Program-made: the position numbers and the translations under genes | Notes under the pieces: model-generated | Database searches by the model: none | Told to the model about the DNA's origin: nothing | Seen by the model: only the letters and a program-made list of their open reading frames with translations | In this document: positions 36,118 to 48,373 of the stretch, piece after piece | Layout: each line of letters starts with the position of its first letter | Numbering within the stretch: the stretch's first letter is position 1 | From: Bugulina stolonifera | Lineage: Eukaryota > Bryozoa > Gymnolaemata > Cheilostomatida > Bugulidae | Direction: 5' to 3' | DNA length: 64,000 nucleotides | NCBI GenBank assembly: GCA_935421135.1 | Contig: OW285190.1 | Location: 13,774,501 to 13,838,500 of the forward strand

Positions 36118-39100
36118 TCATGTAGCCTCACAATTGTAACCAAAGGACTGAATGTCATCACTATATCTCTGAATGACTCTATCCAGTAGTCCACTTGCTA
36201 TTGAGCTGTAATACTGTGTCACATATCTGTCTGATGAAGACTGACGAGTAGGGAATTTATATGGCGCAGATAACTCCTTTAATACTTGTCTGTAACAAAA
36301 TACTATAAAACTGAACTATAATGACAAGAAGTGGATGTAACACAGTAGGATTTCACTCAATCACCAGAAGAACTTGTGAGACAACCATAAACTATGAACT
36401 GGCAATGCATAACTCACTTCACATCTTCAGTCATTGTCTCCACATGTCCAATATAATCATATCTTATCCTACAAGGGTGGCACAACTCCTGGTAGCTTTG
36501 CCAATGTTCATTGACGTGCATATTCTTCCCTTCTGGATCAGTCAAATACCTCAGGAAATGCGTAAAGGTAAGCTGTTCTTCAGAATTTGGATCGATGTCA
36601 TTGTATATAAATATCTTTTGTCTGAACCATTCAAATGTAGGATTAGTCTTTTCAAACTTGTTTCTGTAAGCTGACAACAACCTAAAAGTTAAAGGATTTT
36701 AATAAGCTGATAGACAATAAATATTGTGTTATAAATTACACTGCATAATCCATATATAAGTTATAAAACTAACATATATTTCACAATTATGGTCAGCAAA
36801 CATTAATTCCTACTGGGATAACCAAATTTGAAACAGTGGAACATAAATTGGGTTGGTAAAACAGAAGCCAAGCCATTTTCCAATCAAGTCACTTTGAATA
36901 TCAACAATATTTTAGTAAGTTCACAAAGTGAAATTATAATTTTGTTAGCGTTTGTTTAATGACTTGAATACTACATGTTGTAACATTCAGATTTGTTGGT
37001 GTTCAAGTGGTGAGTAGACACTTAGTTACTTCTCTCACTGAGAAGACAACTACTGAACTCTATACCAACTTGACACGCTCAACCAAGTACCTGGTAAGTG
37101 GATGTCTAACAAACAAAAACTTATAGTATGTCTGTAGTATTTTAGCTCTGTCAGCAGCAGCAAATTCTGATAAGGTCTTTACAGTGTCATCAAACAGCTT
37201 AGCATGAGCATCACTGCCACGTATCTGACTCATCTCTGTGTACTGAGTTCTGTCTAAATAAACATAACCAGGGTAGGGTGTAGTTCCAGTGTGTCTACAT
37301 AGTTATGAATGGCTAAAGCGTTCTTCTTATGGAGCTAAATGTACAATTAGCTGCTAGTAGTTGGTAAAAGGGGCACCTTGTAAGCACTAATCAGTTCTCT
37401 TGCCAAATACAACAGGCTGTAATTGAGATACAGGTTAATGGAGAACATTACTTACTACTCAAAAGAATGAAGTATTTCTTCCAGTTAGTGCAGCCAGTCT
37501 TGGGTATATGACAGTACATAATCTTGTATTTTTCATTTACATAGACGTCCTTGAAGCTCTCTCTGACGTTCTGTGTGTGCAGCAGTCTATAGTGAAACCC
37601 ATTCTCCCCACACCATTGGTCAAGAGTTTGTAACCTAGCTGCTGAACTGGTCTACAGATAAAAATAAGCACGTTTACTAGTCTTACACTTTAGGTATAAT
37701 AACTAATTAATTATGTTTATATAATATTTGTACAATATTGTATGAATAATCGCTTGTAGACAGAAAACAGATATCCATTCGGCCAGTTATGGTGCTAATA
37801 CAGAGTTGTCTTCTCTCTTTCAAGAGAAAAGACAACTTTGTTATATTACGGCCAAATGAAATACTACCATCCTATACAATATAAAGTGAAACATAAAACG
37901 TACAAAGGAAGTATGTAGTAATTATACTATACTGTAATCTAGCGCATCATGTTTTGTAAATTATTATTTTTGCAACAAGTTTACCTAGCAGGTATTTTAA
38001 ACATAAGGGACGACAGCAAATTGATGCAAAACACACAGCGCACATACTATATGTTATTACAATGGACATCTGTATGTAATCATATTTATAATTTAACAAG
38101 AATAACTTTATATTGCCAGGACTGTATCTTACCAGGTTGCAACTCTTTGGCAATTTGAAGGCTTCTGGTGTGGATGGTAAATGTGTATTATTCCAACCTA
38201 CAAGATGGGAGTAATGAGTAATATACCATAATACAGGTTACTCATGCAGTACGCTATAGACTATATTGTAATAGGCTTTATATACTATATTATTGTAATT
38301 TGCACTAAATGAAACATGCCATGAAATGTAGCCTACTTAAAATGCTGAGGAGACTTTACAGCTTAAGGTTTCTAAAAGTTATCTCCTTGCAGAACACTTA
38401 CATGGGCAATTAACTAAAATATAATTTAAGAGTTGTCTCTCCTTAGTCAAACAAAATTCTAGAACTTGCTGATTGCTGAAGAATTCGTTGATGTAACTCT
38501 CTCATACTATCAATCTCAGGTTCAGAATAAATTTTCAACAAAGTACAGCTTTCACCTTCTGAGGTAGAAGACACTGAATGATTCGTATACGCACTTTACG
38601 TGTTGTGATATGTACCCATTTGCATAGTGGCATACAACATATACATTGTACATGCATTTACAGGTGCCACAGTTGTCAGTGTAGTAATAGGTTTTTTCAT
38701 GTTATGGATCAAACAGCATATTTTGCAGAATTTAATATGACCCTACTCTACCTATAGCTAAAGACAATACTAGTAACATACAAAAATTTTCACTGTCAGT
38801 GAGTTTGTGACACTTTAGACCATTTGTCAAGAGACAGCTCCAGGCTATTGATATATTACTTGTATTACTACATGATCTATAACTCCTATACACATGAAGC
38901 CCTCCATATACATATGTATGGGATATGCTAATTATTCCTGCTCAAATACCTGATTTTAAATTGCATATGAACAAATGTTTTAAGGGTTAATTTGGTGTCA
39001 TGTACAGAACTGTTTACTTCTATTTCGTGTACGTTTCGCTCATGTGACAGTTGGATTCTGTTGTCAATTTAAATCAAAGGGAACCAATTTAGTTTAGTAG

Positions 39101-40389
39101 TCAAGGATGTTATATCAGACCTACCCGACAGTGTACTGTATCTCAACAAAATGGCAGTGGTCGGATGGTGATACTGAAAGTGCGCACTACCACTATTTCT
39201 GTAAATGTACTTCCACTTTCTCATAGTACGTGTTTATAGAAAACTAGTATGTGATGTCATTTTGTGTCTCAACCCTCTATGCATGCACCTACTACAGCAC
39301 TAATGGTAATGGGACATTTCAAAAATGTCAGTTCAAAGCAGGATGTTTCGAAAACTTTCTTTTGGAGTTTGAGGATTAGGGATATGAGTTTGGGGTTTAG
39401 AGATTAGGGTTTGAGGATTGGGGCTTTGAAGTTTTTAGAGTGTCCTGTTGCGAAGAACTGACATTTTCGAACAGTCACAAATTGAGTACCAGTACAAAGG
39501 GTATAGAAGAAGGGTAGGATAGCAGAGGGGCAAATGACTTCCCATGCTTATCATTCATGCACACCTGTCTTCATAAATATGATATCCTGATACTAGTGTT
39601 TATTTATATACAACATACATCTTATCTGTACCAATTTAGTGGCTACATACAGTTGATACTGCAAATGTAAATACCACTTTACAATCTGTAACTGCATGTA
39701 CATGTACTGTATAATATACACACAGTGGTAGGGAAGAATATATTATACAAAGTGGAGGCTACATGTAAAATAAGAGCTGACTGACTTTTAAAAGCATCAA
39801 TCAATCAATCAATACCCTCTACTTTACAGGTCTACATTATTATGCACACACTCCACACAGTATCTATATTTACATAATATATATGTTACAGTGTTGGTAT
39901 GCATAATATGCAGGGCATTCTACTCAATACAGTAAGTAAACTCCTGTTTGCCAGCAAATTTTCATACAGAAGCAACATACAAAGATATATAACATGTCAT
40001 ATTGCTATGTAGTAATGCCAAGTATTATGTATGTATGATTGTATAAAGTACAGTGTGTAGTATGCATACATTTACATGTGTACCAGTTATTCAGCCCCAG
40101 AGCTCTGTTTTGGAATGCTAATGCTGTTACTACATCTGCCCATGTACCAGTATAATTATAGTGCCAGTTTATAGTCTCATTGTACATGCAATACATTATA
40201 CTATAGCCTTACAAGGAAAGGAGAGACCACATAACAAACCTTACCTTGACTTTGCAAATCTCTGCTGATTGGAGAAATTCTGTGTACTTTGTAGGGAGAT
40301 CTTGCATATCTACCAGCCATTACAAGTAGAATGAATATGCTAGCACCTGCTGCCAATGTCAGCATCCCAGCCTTCTGACTGCAGGCCAT
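36118..40389 (-). CDS. Carbohydrate sulfotransferase, HNK-1ST family (CHST8-14 type)
   Basis: Type II Golgi enzyme that transfers sulfate from PAPS to a sugar on glycans or chondroitin/dermatan chains (family knowledge). Exons: 40245-40389 (ATG at 40389), 38133-38197, 37456-37651, 37091-37253, 36418-36681, 36118-36289 (stop at 36118), 334 residues, all phases joining; human CHST11 is 352. A single membrane anchor lies at about 7-25 (GMLTLAAGASIFILLVM) after a very short cytoplasmic tail. The 5'-phosphosulfate loop is CHIPKTGCTNWKK (from 117) and the 3'-phosphate site is FVRHPLTRLLSAYRNKF (about 183-199). YDYIGHVETMTEDVKQVLKE is the usual motif near the C-terminus. I cannot tell which sugar is the acceptor. 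A 20-bp tandem repeat lies just upstream of the start codon. At exon 3 I preferred the donor GTAAGT over the overlapping GTAGTA because phase and family match. Confidence 0.93.
39311..39476. mobile_element. Miniature inverted-repeat element (family A, copy 3)
   Basis: About 165 bp. The left end GGGACATTTCAAAAATGTCAGTTC matches, in inverted orientation, the right end GAACTGACATTTTCGAACAGTC. The interior is different, a degenerate GGGTTTGAGGATTAG repeat. It lies in intron 1 of the sulfotransferase gene. Confidence 0.75.
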
Positions 40390-40412
40390 AATCTAACAAT
40401 GTACCAATTGGG

Positions 40413-40555
40413 TGCAGGTAAAATAGAAGTAGTGCAGGTAAAATAGAAGTAGTGCAGGTGAAATAGAAGTAGTACAGGTGAAATAGAAGTAGTACAGGTG
40501 AAATAGATATAGAGGTAGTGCAGGTAAAATACATGTAGAGGTAGTGCAGGTCTGA
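40413..40555. repeat. 20-bp tandem repeat upstream of the sulfotransferase start
   Basis: Seven or so copies of GTGCAGGTAAAATAGAAGTA, with GTACAGGTGAAATAGAAGTA variants, begin about 25 bp upstream of the ATG at 40389. Each unit contains CAGGT on the plus strand. It lies in the 5' UTR or proximal promoter. Confidence 0.9.
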
Positions 40556-42841
40556 AGAAATTTACAAGAATGTCAGCACATCTTTTTGCTGTAAACACAG
40601 ACATTTAACCAAAGCTCCTATTTACAATGGAATGTAGCTTAGCATAAATTGTGAAGTTGGCTTTATAGCTTTTTCTGCTGTAAAGTTATTTTTGATTTTC
40701 ACATACATGTATTATTGATATTAACTTAGAAAAAAATTATTATATGGAAATTTGACCGAATTCCAACTATAATTACACTCACCAGACGTTAGACAGTGTA
40801 CGGACCATTGAAGACAGTGTTGACCGTGTGTAGTAGCAAGGAATAAACTCCCCTCCACTGCTAGGAATTACTTTGAATACTGTACTTCTAGTTCTACTAC
40901 CGTACAATGTACTTGTAGGTGTAGATAGCAAAACTTTCAGCACAAAGATGAATCATTGTAATTGTAGATAGCAACCAACCTCTATGCACAATGAAGTGAA
41001 TATGATAGGAACATATACTTGCACTTATCAAAGCAGTATATGGATAATGACCGTAGGTAGACTTGTTTTTTCCACATAATAATGCATTCATACAAATACA
41101 ATGAACTAGTGTAGTAACTGAGTTTTAGGAAATTTAATTCCAGCAAAGGTATAACACTTACTGTACTACATGAAGACCTCTTGTGTATGTTATATCCAAC
41201 TGTTACCTGCTGAAGTTTTAGCAGTGGCACTATAACAAATTTTTACAGGAACACAGGAATACAGCCATTGGAAGAATATCATGTAATCCTTGTTCTAGAT
41301 AACAAACCCAGGAGTCAACCAAGTTTATCTACTTTGTACAGATAGCAATAACAATCAGTAACTCTGCCACCTACATGTACATACTGTCTTGCAATAAGCA
41401 TGATTGTATTCTTAGATCAATTCTACTATGTTACATCATGCTTGTCACTATAAATAGTTGTGGACAGTGTATAATGCAATTACTATTTACATAGAGAATT
41501 ACATAATATAATTACATTCAAGCAAACTAACAGTACTTACATATAGCATGCTTGTAATGGTTTATGTAGTTTGATTGTAGCACCACATATTTCTACATTA
41601 TACACTGTGTATATCCACTAGTAGTAGTAGAGCACTCAGTTATCAGCTAGTAGTGCATCAATCATATAATTAGGTATTCTGATAGTCTACTAACAGATGG
41701 ACTGCCAGCTTATGATACAAGTAGTTTAGTTACCTACATGTAGCTGTACCCTAGTAGCTGAATAACTAACCTGTCTAACCACTTGAATAAACAACCAGGA
41801 AGCACAGCAATGCTTACCACTGAGGCACTGTCAGTGTCTATATTACAGATATATCCATTATACGTGCATATGTTATATAATATGCATAACCCTACTATAA
41901 TTCAGCATGGACAATAGCAACAAGTAACATCATAATTATGTGATATTATCTAAATGACTATGAACTACAACTCAAACCTGCTTGCTTACTAAGTTCTACT
42001 AATTCCACCCCTGTAGGGTGCTAACTAACTATGCAGATTGTAGCTTCTACTGTTATTATCAAGGAGAGGGTTGGAAGAGAAGTCATTGTTTTATCATTAC
42101 TATCTTTTGATCATATAAAGACTAGTGATCTTCTCTCTATCGATAAAGAGCAGACAACTTCGACTCACATCATTATGTGATGCTAGTTTTCATACATTAC
42201 ATAGATGCACTGTTTAATTTTTATTGTAAAACATTATTCAACCATATAATTATGTTATTTACAAAAGTATTTACAAGCTTATAAAAAGTTCTGCATTATT
42301 TGGAAAGTGGTATATGAGTGTACATTATACAATTACATGTGTAATTATCATACACGTAAACGCATAACATATATGTAGTACATAAAATACACTTAGGTGT
42401 ACCGCGAGACTTGCCTTATAACATTATAATTGCAAACGTTAAATAACGATGAATCCAGTGTTATGTTATAAATAAATAGTTCAGAATGCTATCAATATTG
42501 TGTCCCTCATTTCGTAACCCTAGTATATTTCTACACTACATGGCCATGCAGTCAGGTATTATATTCTATACAACAGTACATCCACATATATATACATTCA
42601 TAACAATACGTGTGCTTGCCATACGTTACAATCAGATTTTACAGTGCAGTACAATGTAACATATCATTATACCTGATACTAGTACCAATACTGGTGTCAG
42701 TGTCGACACTGGTGCCGGCACTGGTGCAAATACTGGTACTGATATTGACACTGGTACTAATACTGGTACTGATACTAGTACCGTAACACACTAGTACTGT
42801 AACACATGACTATAACACGCTAGTACTGACCAACACTGAGA
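40556..42841. other. Intergenic, repeats only
   Basis: No exon recognised. About 42665-42835 is a degenerate repeat of short words such as ACTGGTACT/AGTACTGGT just beyond the INO80B stop codon, probably in its 3' UTR. Confidence 0.5.
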
Positions 42842-45800
42842 TCACCTACTGTGTTTAAGCATGTTCTTCTTATAACATTGTAAACTACAAAGGGGGACTT
42901 TGGTCTTTGAGCAGTTGTATTTCTTCACATTACGACATCCAGTTACAGCACATCTGATTGGCTTAGGTGGTGCACTGCAAGACAGGATATACTCAGTGCA
43001 TTATGGGTACATGTGATACCAGTAGGAATATGTACATGTACTATTACAGTACAATATAATGCAATATATATGTAACATAATACAATACAATACAATATAG
43101 TATAATATAATATAACATATAACATCATTATAATACAATATAATACAGTATAATATAATATTGTAATGGTCACGCGCAGCCACCCGACTACATGACATTA
43201 ATTATATACTTACAATTGCATTACACTTGCTTGTACCCATTGTCTATGTAGTGAATGTTGCCTGTACATTTTCTTATATGCATTACTGAGTCATTATAAC
43301 CCTTTTTATACCCATGTAAAGAGGCCCGACCTCTCAGAAATACTTGATATTGATTTTGCATATTATGATCTAGATGATTTTAAGCATCTTTTGTCAAACC
43401 CGACCTATTTTGGGTTGGCCATCAGGCTTCCGGTCGCCATGTTGTTGCACAATTTTCGAACGACCCTACGTCGTCTTTTTACGACACTACGTCGGCCTTT
43501 TTACTGGAACTTCCTCCGGAAGTTCTCTTACTATATAAAGGGTATTGTTTTTCTATTTGTTGTCTCAGTTCATGCTTGGATCTCAATAAAGACACATCTA
43601 TACTTATATACAGAGACTTTCACTTTGTAGTTAGGTCATTCTAATTGTTAAGGTCTTCGGCCTTGCAACCCAAACATCCTACTAGGTCGGATCACTCTCT
43701 TTCTCAGTATAGCACACAAATATTAACTCGGGATCATATGGGTCGTCTTTGGTAGTTATTTGATTACTAGTACCTGTTAATCTTTCATGTAATGAGAAGG
43801 CCTAGCACCACTCATAGGCACTTCAGTTTGGACTCGGGAGTCGTCTTAGGACAACTACCAAAAACCCAAAAACCATTACAATATAACATAATTATATGTT
43901 ACACACCTGAGCTTCTGAGGTAGCAATGGGAACTGTATACCAGGTGGAATAGAGAGAGTTGTCTTCTCCTTAGTTACTAAATATCTAACATGTGGGAGGA
44001 GCCTGCCTGTAGACTTACCAGCAGCCTGCAACAACATCAACAAATAACCTAATACTGGTAGACAATCCCAGGTATTATTCCATGTCATAACTATATAATA
44101 CTGTATTAATTCACATAATTATATAATATATATTACATAATAAATGACATACTTATTCATGTACAGAATAATATAATATTACAAAGACAAGTACATTGCT
44201 TATGTACACAACCTACCTCTCGCTAACACTACGGCCACCAACAGTACACTAACTAACACTATGACCACCAACAGTACGGCCACCAACAGTATGGCCACCA
44301 ACAGTACACTAACTAACAGTATGACCACCAACAGTACGGCCACCAACAGTATGGCCACCAACAGTACACTAACTAACAGTATGACCACCAACACAACTAC
44401 CAAGTGCTGAATTGGTAGACATCACTTCCCCTTACCTTCCCCCGACTGATCGCCGCATCCGACTTCTTCAAAAGTCTGTCTACTGTTTGTTTCTGCAACC
44501 AAATAATTTACATATAACATACAATTAGAACATGTATATGCCCATTAGTTCACCTTTTCATAACACATTCGTTCTGTACTGTACGTATTTCCTAGAGCTT
44601 ACACCATGTAGTACAACGTGCTTGACAGTATGTATTATGTAATACCTTTGCTTTTTCACTCTTCTCCAGGGCCAACTGACGGCGTTGTATGGCCTTCTGT
44701 TTCCGTGAGTTGATCTGTTCTTCCGTGAGAGGTTTACCGGCTAGAGAGTTGGGTAACTCCATCAGATTATCTTCACTGCCGTGTATTAACCTTCTCTGTA
44801 TAAACCAATATTATACGCGTGAGACACGTACACCTACATTGTACATACATTGTATGTACATGTACATGCATATATGGAATATACATGCGGAAGTTATTTA
44901 CCCTACACAGATATCTACACATGCAGGAGTTACTTACCCTTACCAATACTATATAAGTGTATACACATGCAGGAGTTACTTACCCTTACCAATACTATAT
45001 AAGTATCTACACATGCAGGAGTTATCTATCTATACATATATATATATCTACTTGCAGGGAAGACGTATCTGTATGTGTAGATGCCTGCATTGATCGAATA
45101 ACAAAGCGAGTATGTAAATAATACTGAATGTTCCACAAACCTGTCTTGCAGTCAGCAATGCTGGATTTTTCTCTGATTTCTTTTTCTCATACTCTTCAAT
45201 GTCACCAGATTCAACAGCTTGTAGCCACTCTCTTTCTTCGTCTGACGTGTCTTCGTCTTGTGCCGTGTTACTATTGCAACACCACAATAGCAAGTGATTA
45301 CTTTAACAACACAAGAAATTGGGCTATTTTGTTAGTTACATGTAGTTATACTACACAATGGAATAATAATCTATCCACACTATATTTATAGGTACTCATT
45401 AGGCCTACAGTGCACCGTTTCGGTGTTTAGTACAGCCCAGGATAGCCCAGAGAACCAGCCCTGACATATTGAGCTTCCGGCCCCTCTCAAAAGTAATTGG
45501 ACACCTCAGATGTAGACTAACTTTTATTACATACCCTTTAGAGGCAGATTTTCTGTTATCAATAACACTATCTGATTGGCTCATTTCGACATCAAAGGCT
45601 GTGAAATCCTCAACATCAGACTCGTCATCGAGATCAGCATATGAAAGAGAGGCTGTATCCTGTGTAAGAGAATGTGCTGTACTCGCTTCTCCTTCAATGT
45701 CCACCTCATCTGACCCATCTTCAGTATCTATAGTCATGTGAAAGATGGCAATGTCAAACTATCGTGACCTCTATGTGACCTCGATGTTACTTGGGCACAA

Positions 45801-46907
45801 ATGAGATGGGCTCTAGGTGGTGGTTGTGGCTGGCAGAGCCACCCAGAATTGCATTATAATACAAATTCTATAAATGAGAAATGCTGTTACTGCTACCATG
45901 AACAAAAATATTGTAAATATAGACAAGAAAAGTTTGTACTTGAGAATCTGCTAGATATTCTTCATAGCTCATCTAAGCTAATGGCATAATAAACAGTTCC
46001 ATTTGAAAATTATTTTCTACCATTTCAAAACCATATTCGCTTATACTAACCAGCTATGCTGCCTTTTATAGAGTCATCCAGGTCTTTTGGTGTAGATGCA
46101 TGACTATAACAACAGGAGAAAACACAGTTTATTACAACAGACCTTTTTAAACGCAGTTTATTACATATAATTATTTTACCATTAACTATCAACAATGTAA
46201 TCATCAACCATTGATTAATCCTCTACCTGCTGGAAGGCGACTTTCCACCAATTTTTATTTTCAGCTTGATGCCCGGTTTTGTTGGTTCACATGCTTTGGA
46301 CTTTGCAACCTCTCGTTTTGGTTTCGATTTTCGTTTTTCTTTATCCTTTTCCTTTTTAGGCTTCTTTTGTTTTGTTTGCTTAGACTTTGTTTCTATCATA
46401 TAGGTTGATTACATATTAGTTGACACGCAAGTTTACCAGTATTGTTGATGTAGGTCTATTGGCACTATGTGCTGACACCCCAACAACATAAGCACTGTTA
46501 ACTGGGCACTGTTAGCATGTTGACTGGGCTTCAGTTGAGATTTGAAAGAGCCCAACTAGTATGTATGTCAGTACCAGCAACATACAAAGGTGTAGGTACA
46601 CAGCCTGCGGTCCATAATCACAGATAAGCGAAAACCCTGCATCAAAATTACGGTGAACAAAAGTAACTTTAAGGCGGTTCAAAACCCATCAAAGGTGAAC
46701 TTCAACACATATTCTTATAACTGCCTGCTTCTTGTTAGAGCGTCCCAACATTAAAACCAGTGTCAACAATAGCCTAGAGCAAAAATATATGCGAAGAGTT
46801 AGTCTCAGTAAATAACTATGTGACATACCTTCTTCGTCCTCTTCATCATCTCGAAGATACTTTGGTTTTTTTCTCACTCTTTTTCCAATTATTCCAAGAT
46901 CGGCCAT
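42842..46907 (-). CDS. INO80B: INO80 complex subunit B (HIT zinc finger)
   Basis: Subunit of the INO80 nucleosome-remodelling complex in the nucleus. Nine exons: 46829-46907 (ATG at 46907), 46227-46392, 46051-46103, 45535-45727, 45141-45270, 44646-44795, 44436-44492, 43907-44025, 42842-42974. All phases join, giving 359 residues (human about 356). In order: a basic N-terminus, a Lys-rich region ending KPGIKLKIKIGG (a family motif), an acidic Ser/Asp region, then the conserved block DEEREWLQAVESGDIEEYEKK...NPALLTARQ and RRLIHGSEDN. A basic helix (SRKQKAIQRRQLALEKSEKA) and TTLSIPPGIQFPL follow. The C-terminal HIT finger (last 44 residues) has CAVTGCRNVKKYNC and PLCSLQC. The last intron holds a 719-bp solo LTR, and the intron before exon 8 holds a minisatellite. 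Confidence 0.94.
43162..43880. mobile_element. Solo LTR (copy 2), in the last INO80B intron
   Basis: 719 bp with inverted ends TGTAATGG...CCATTACA, flanked by a 4-bp duplication ATAT (43158-43161 and 43881-43884). It has a TATATAAAGG box near 43534 and AATAAA near 43585. It belongs to the same family as 19018-19719. No internal retroelement genes are present, so it is a solo LTR. The right end is only 26 bp from INO80B exon 8 (43907), close to the donor site. Confidence 0.88.
44212..44397. repeat. Minisatellite in INO80B intron 7
   Basis: About three copies of a 60-bp higher-order unit made of short blocks such as AACAGTATGGCCACC and AACAGTACACTAACT. On the minus strand it gives a long Val/Leu frame that is only translated repeat. 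Confidence 0.9.
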
Positions 46908-47177
46908 TGTGGTATTTTAACCTGCTACAATGTAAGCAGCAGAATGACTACAATGGCAAAAAGACAAACATTAAGAAAACATGATGGATAAAAAAGTAAA
47001 TCACAGTCTAAGTCTCATACAACTTTTCAATCATATAATGGTATGTCCAGCAAACCCATAATTTCACTTTCGTTTCTTATAAAGTTATTATAGGCCCTAT
47101 AATATATAATTTCTGAACACCAAAATCTAATGGTGCAAAATCAATAAACAAAGAAAGTTGTTAACTCATACTATAAG

Positions 47178-48366
47178 CAGGGGTGGATCTGGCTCAGTTT
47201 GAAGGGTTCTGCCAACAGGCGGAGGTCCAGGGGGCCGGCCAGGCCCCCTGGCGGGGTCCGGGGCAGCGCACCGGGCGCCGAAGCTATATGCTGGATTTTG
47301 TGTTAAATGAAGCAAATTTATGCACACTTACACTTGGAATCAACATGTTTCTGTTACATGCTAGTTGATCTCAGTAACCAGTTAAAAAAATTTTGTGTTT
47401 CTGGGGACGTGTAAAGATTTAGTAAGTGAAGATTTACAACTAAGATAAATGCAGGAATTTCTACTTTGCAGAAATGCAATAATAATAAATTTAGAGCAGT
47501 GATATCTTGGGCAAGTATGTTGCAGGGGCTACTTTACATATTATGAATGCTTGACTGTGTATTAGAAATAGAAATTTAAAATTAGCTTGTTTATAACTAT
47601 GGTTACTGTGCCAGGGCTCAAGATTATTTTGTAGCCTATTAAAAATATGCCATCACATGACTTTATGCTAAGAAAAATGATGCTAAATTTTGTGGTAGAT
47701 AGAGATGAAAGTGTTATTATCCTAGGTTTCCCAAAAGCTGAAGAGTATGGACAATTTAGTGCATGGCATCTACATGTATGTGGAGACATTACTTTTTTTG
47801 TAATGTTTGAGCCTTGAGAGCATGTGCACATGACATGAAGTAGCTTACGAAATTTCAGAGGTACATACATGTATATCTTCAAAAATAATGCTGTGGCACT
47901 GTTACAACATGTATTACTCAGCCCAGAGCCATTGAGTGAATGGCTCTGACTCAGCCCAGCAGCAGCAGCTCATTGATAGCAGCAATTATTTTGTTATTAT
48001 AACTGGTAATAACATTTACTGTGGTCACAAGTATAGTCTATCAAAAGTCACTCATTGTAAAGTAATTAGTGTAGTCTTATTTCCTGGCAAATAAAAGACT
48101 GCCAGTAGTGGGAGGGTACTGAAATATCCTTACTATAAATTGTATAGGATGAAATATCAATTCCTAACCTATCTTTTTGGTATGTTATAGCCATATAGCA
48201 TCATTTTCATCATAATATGCTTAGATTATGCTGGGCAGGGTAGGATGCCTCCGCAAATAAACTTACAACTGTGTGTTACCATTGATAGGTGGCAATTTAA
48301 TTTTTTTATTAGAAATGGAAGGTCCCCGCCATGGCAGGGAGGGCGGGACCCCCAAATCCGCCCCTG
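47178..48366. mobile_element. hAT-like non-autonomous DNA element
   Basis: 1189 bp. The left end is CAGGGGTGGATCTGG and the right end CCAAATCCGCCCCTG, inverted repeats of about 15 bp. CTATAAG is duplicated at 47171-47177 and 48367-48373 (8 bp if the shared C is counted). CAGGGG ends and 7-8 bp duplications are typical of hAT elements. GC-rich terminal parts flank an AT-rich, non-coding interior with no transposase. Confidence 0.8.
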
Positions 48367-48373
48367 CTATAAG

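Noticed and set aside
19018..43880. One large retroelement bounded by the two LTR copies
   Set aside because: The copies are 24 kb apart with ordinary host genes between them and no gag/pol; the right copy has its own 4-bp duplication, so they are separate solo LTRs.
44200..44403. Val/Leu-rich minus-strand frame looking like a membrane protein
   Set aside because: Translated minisatellite within an INO80B intron.
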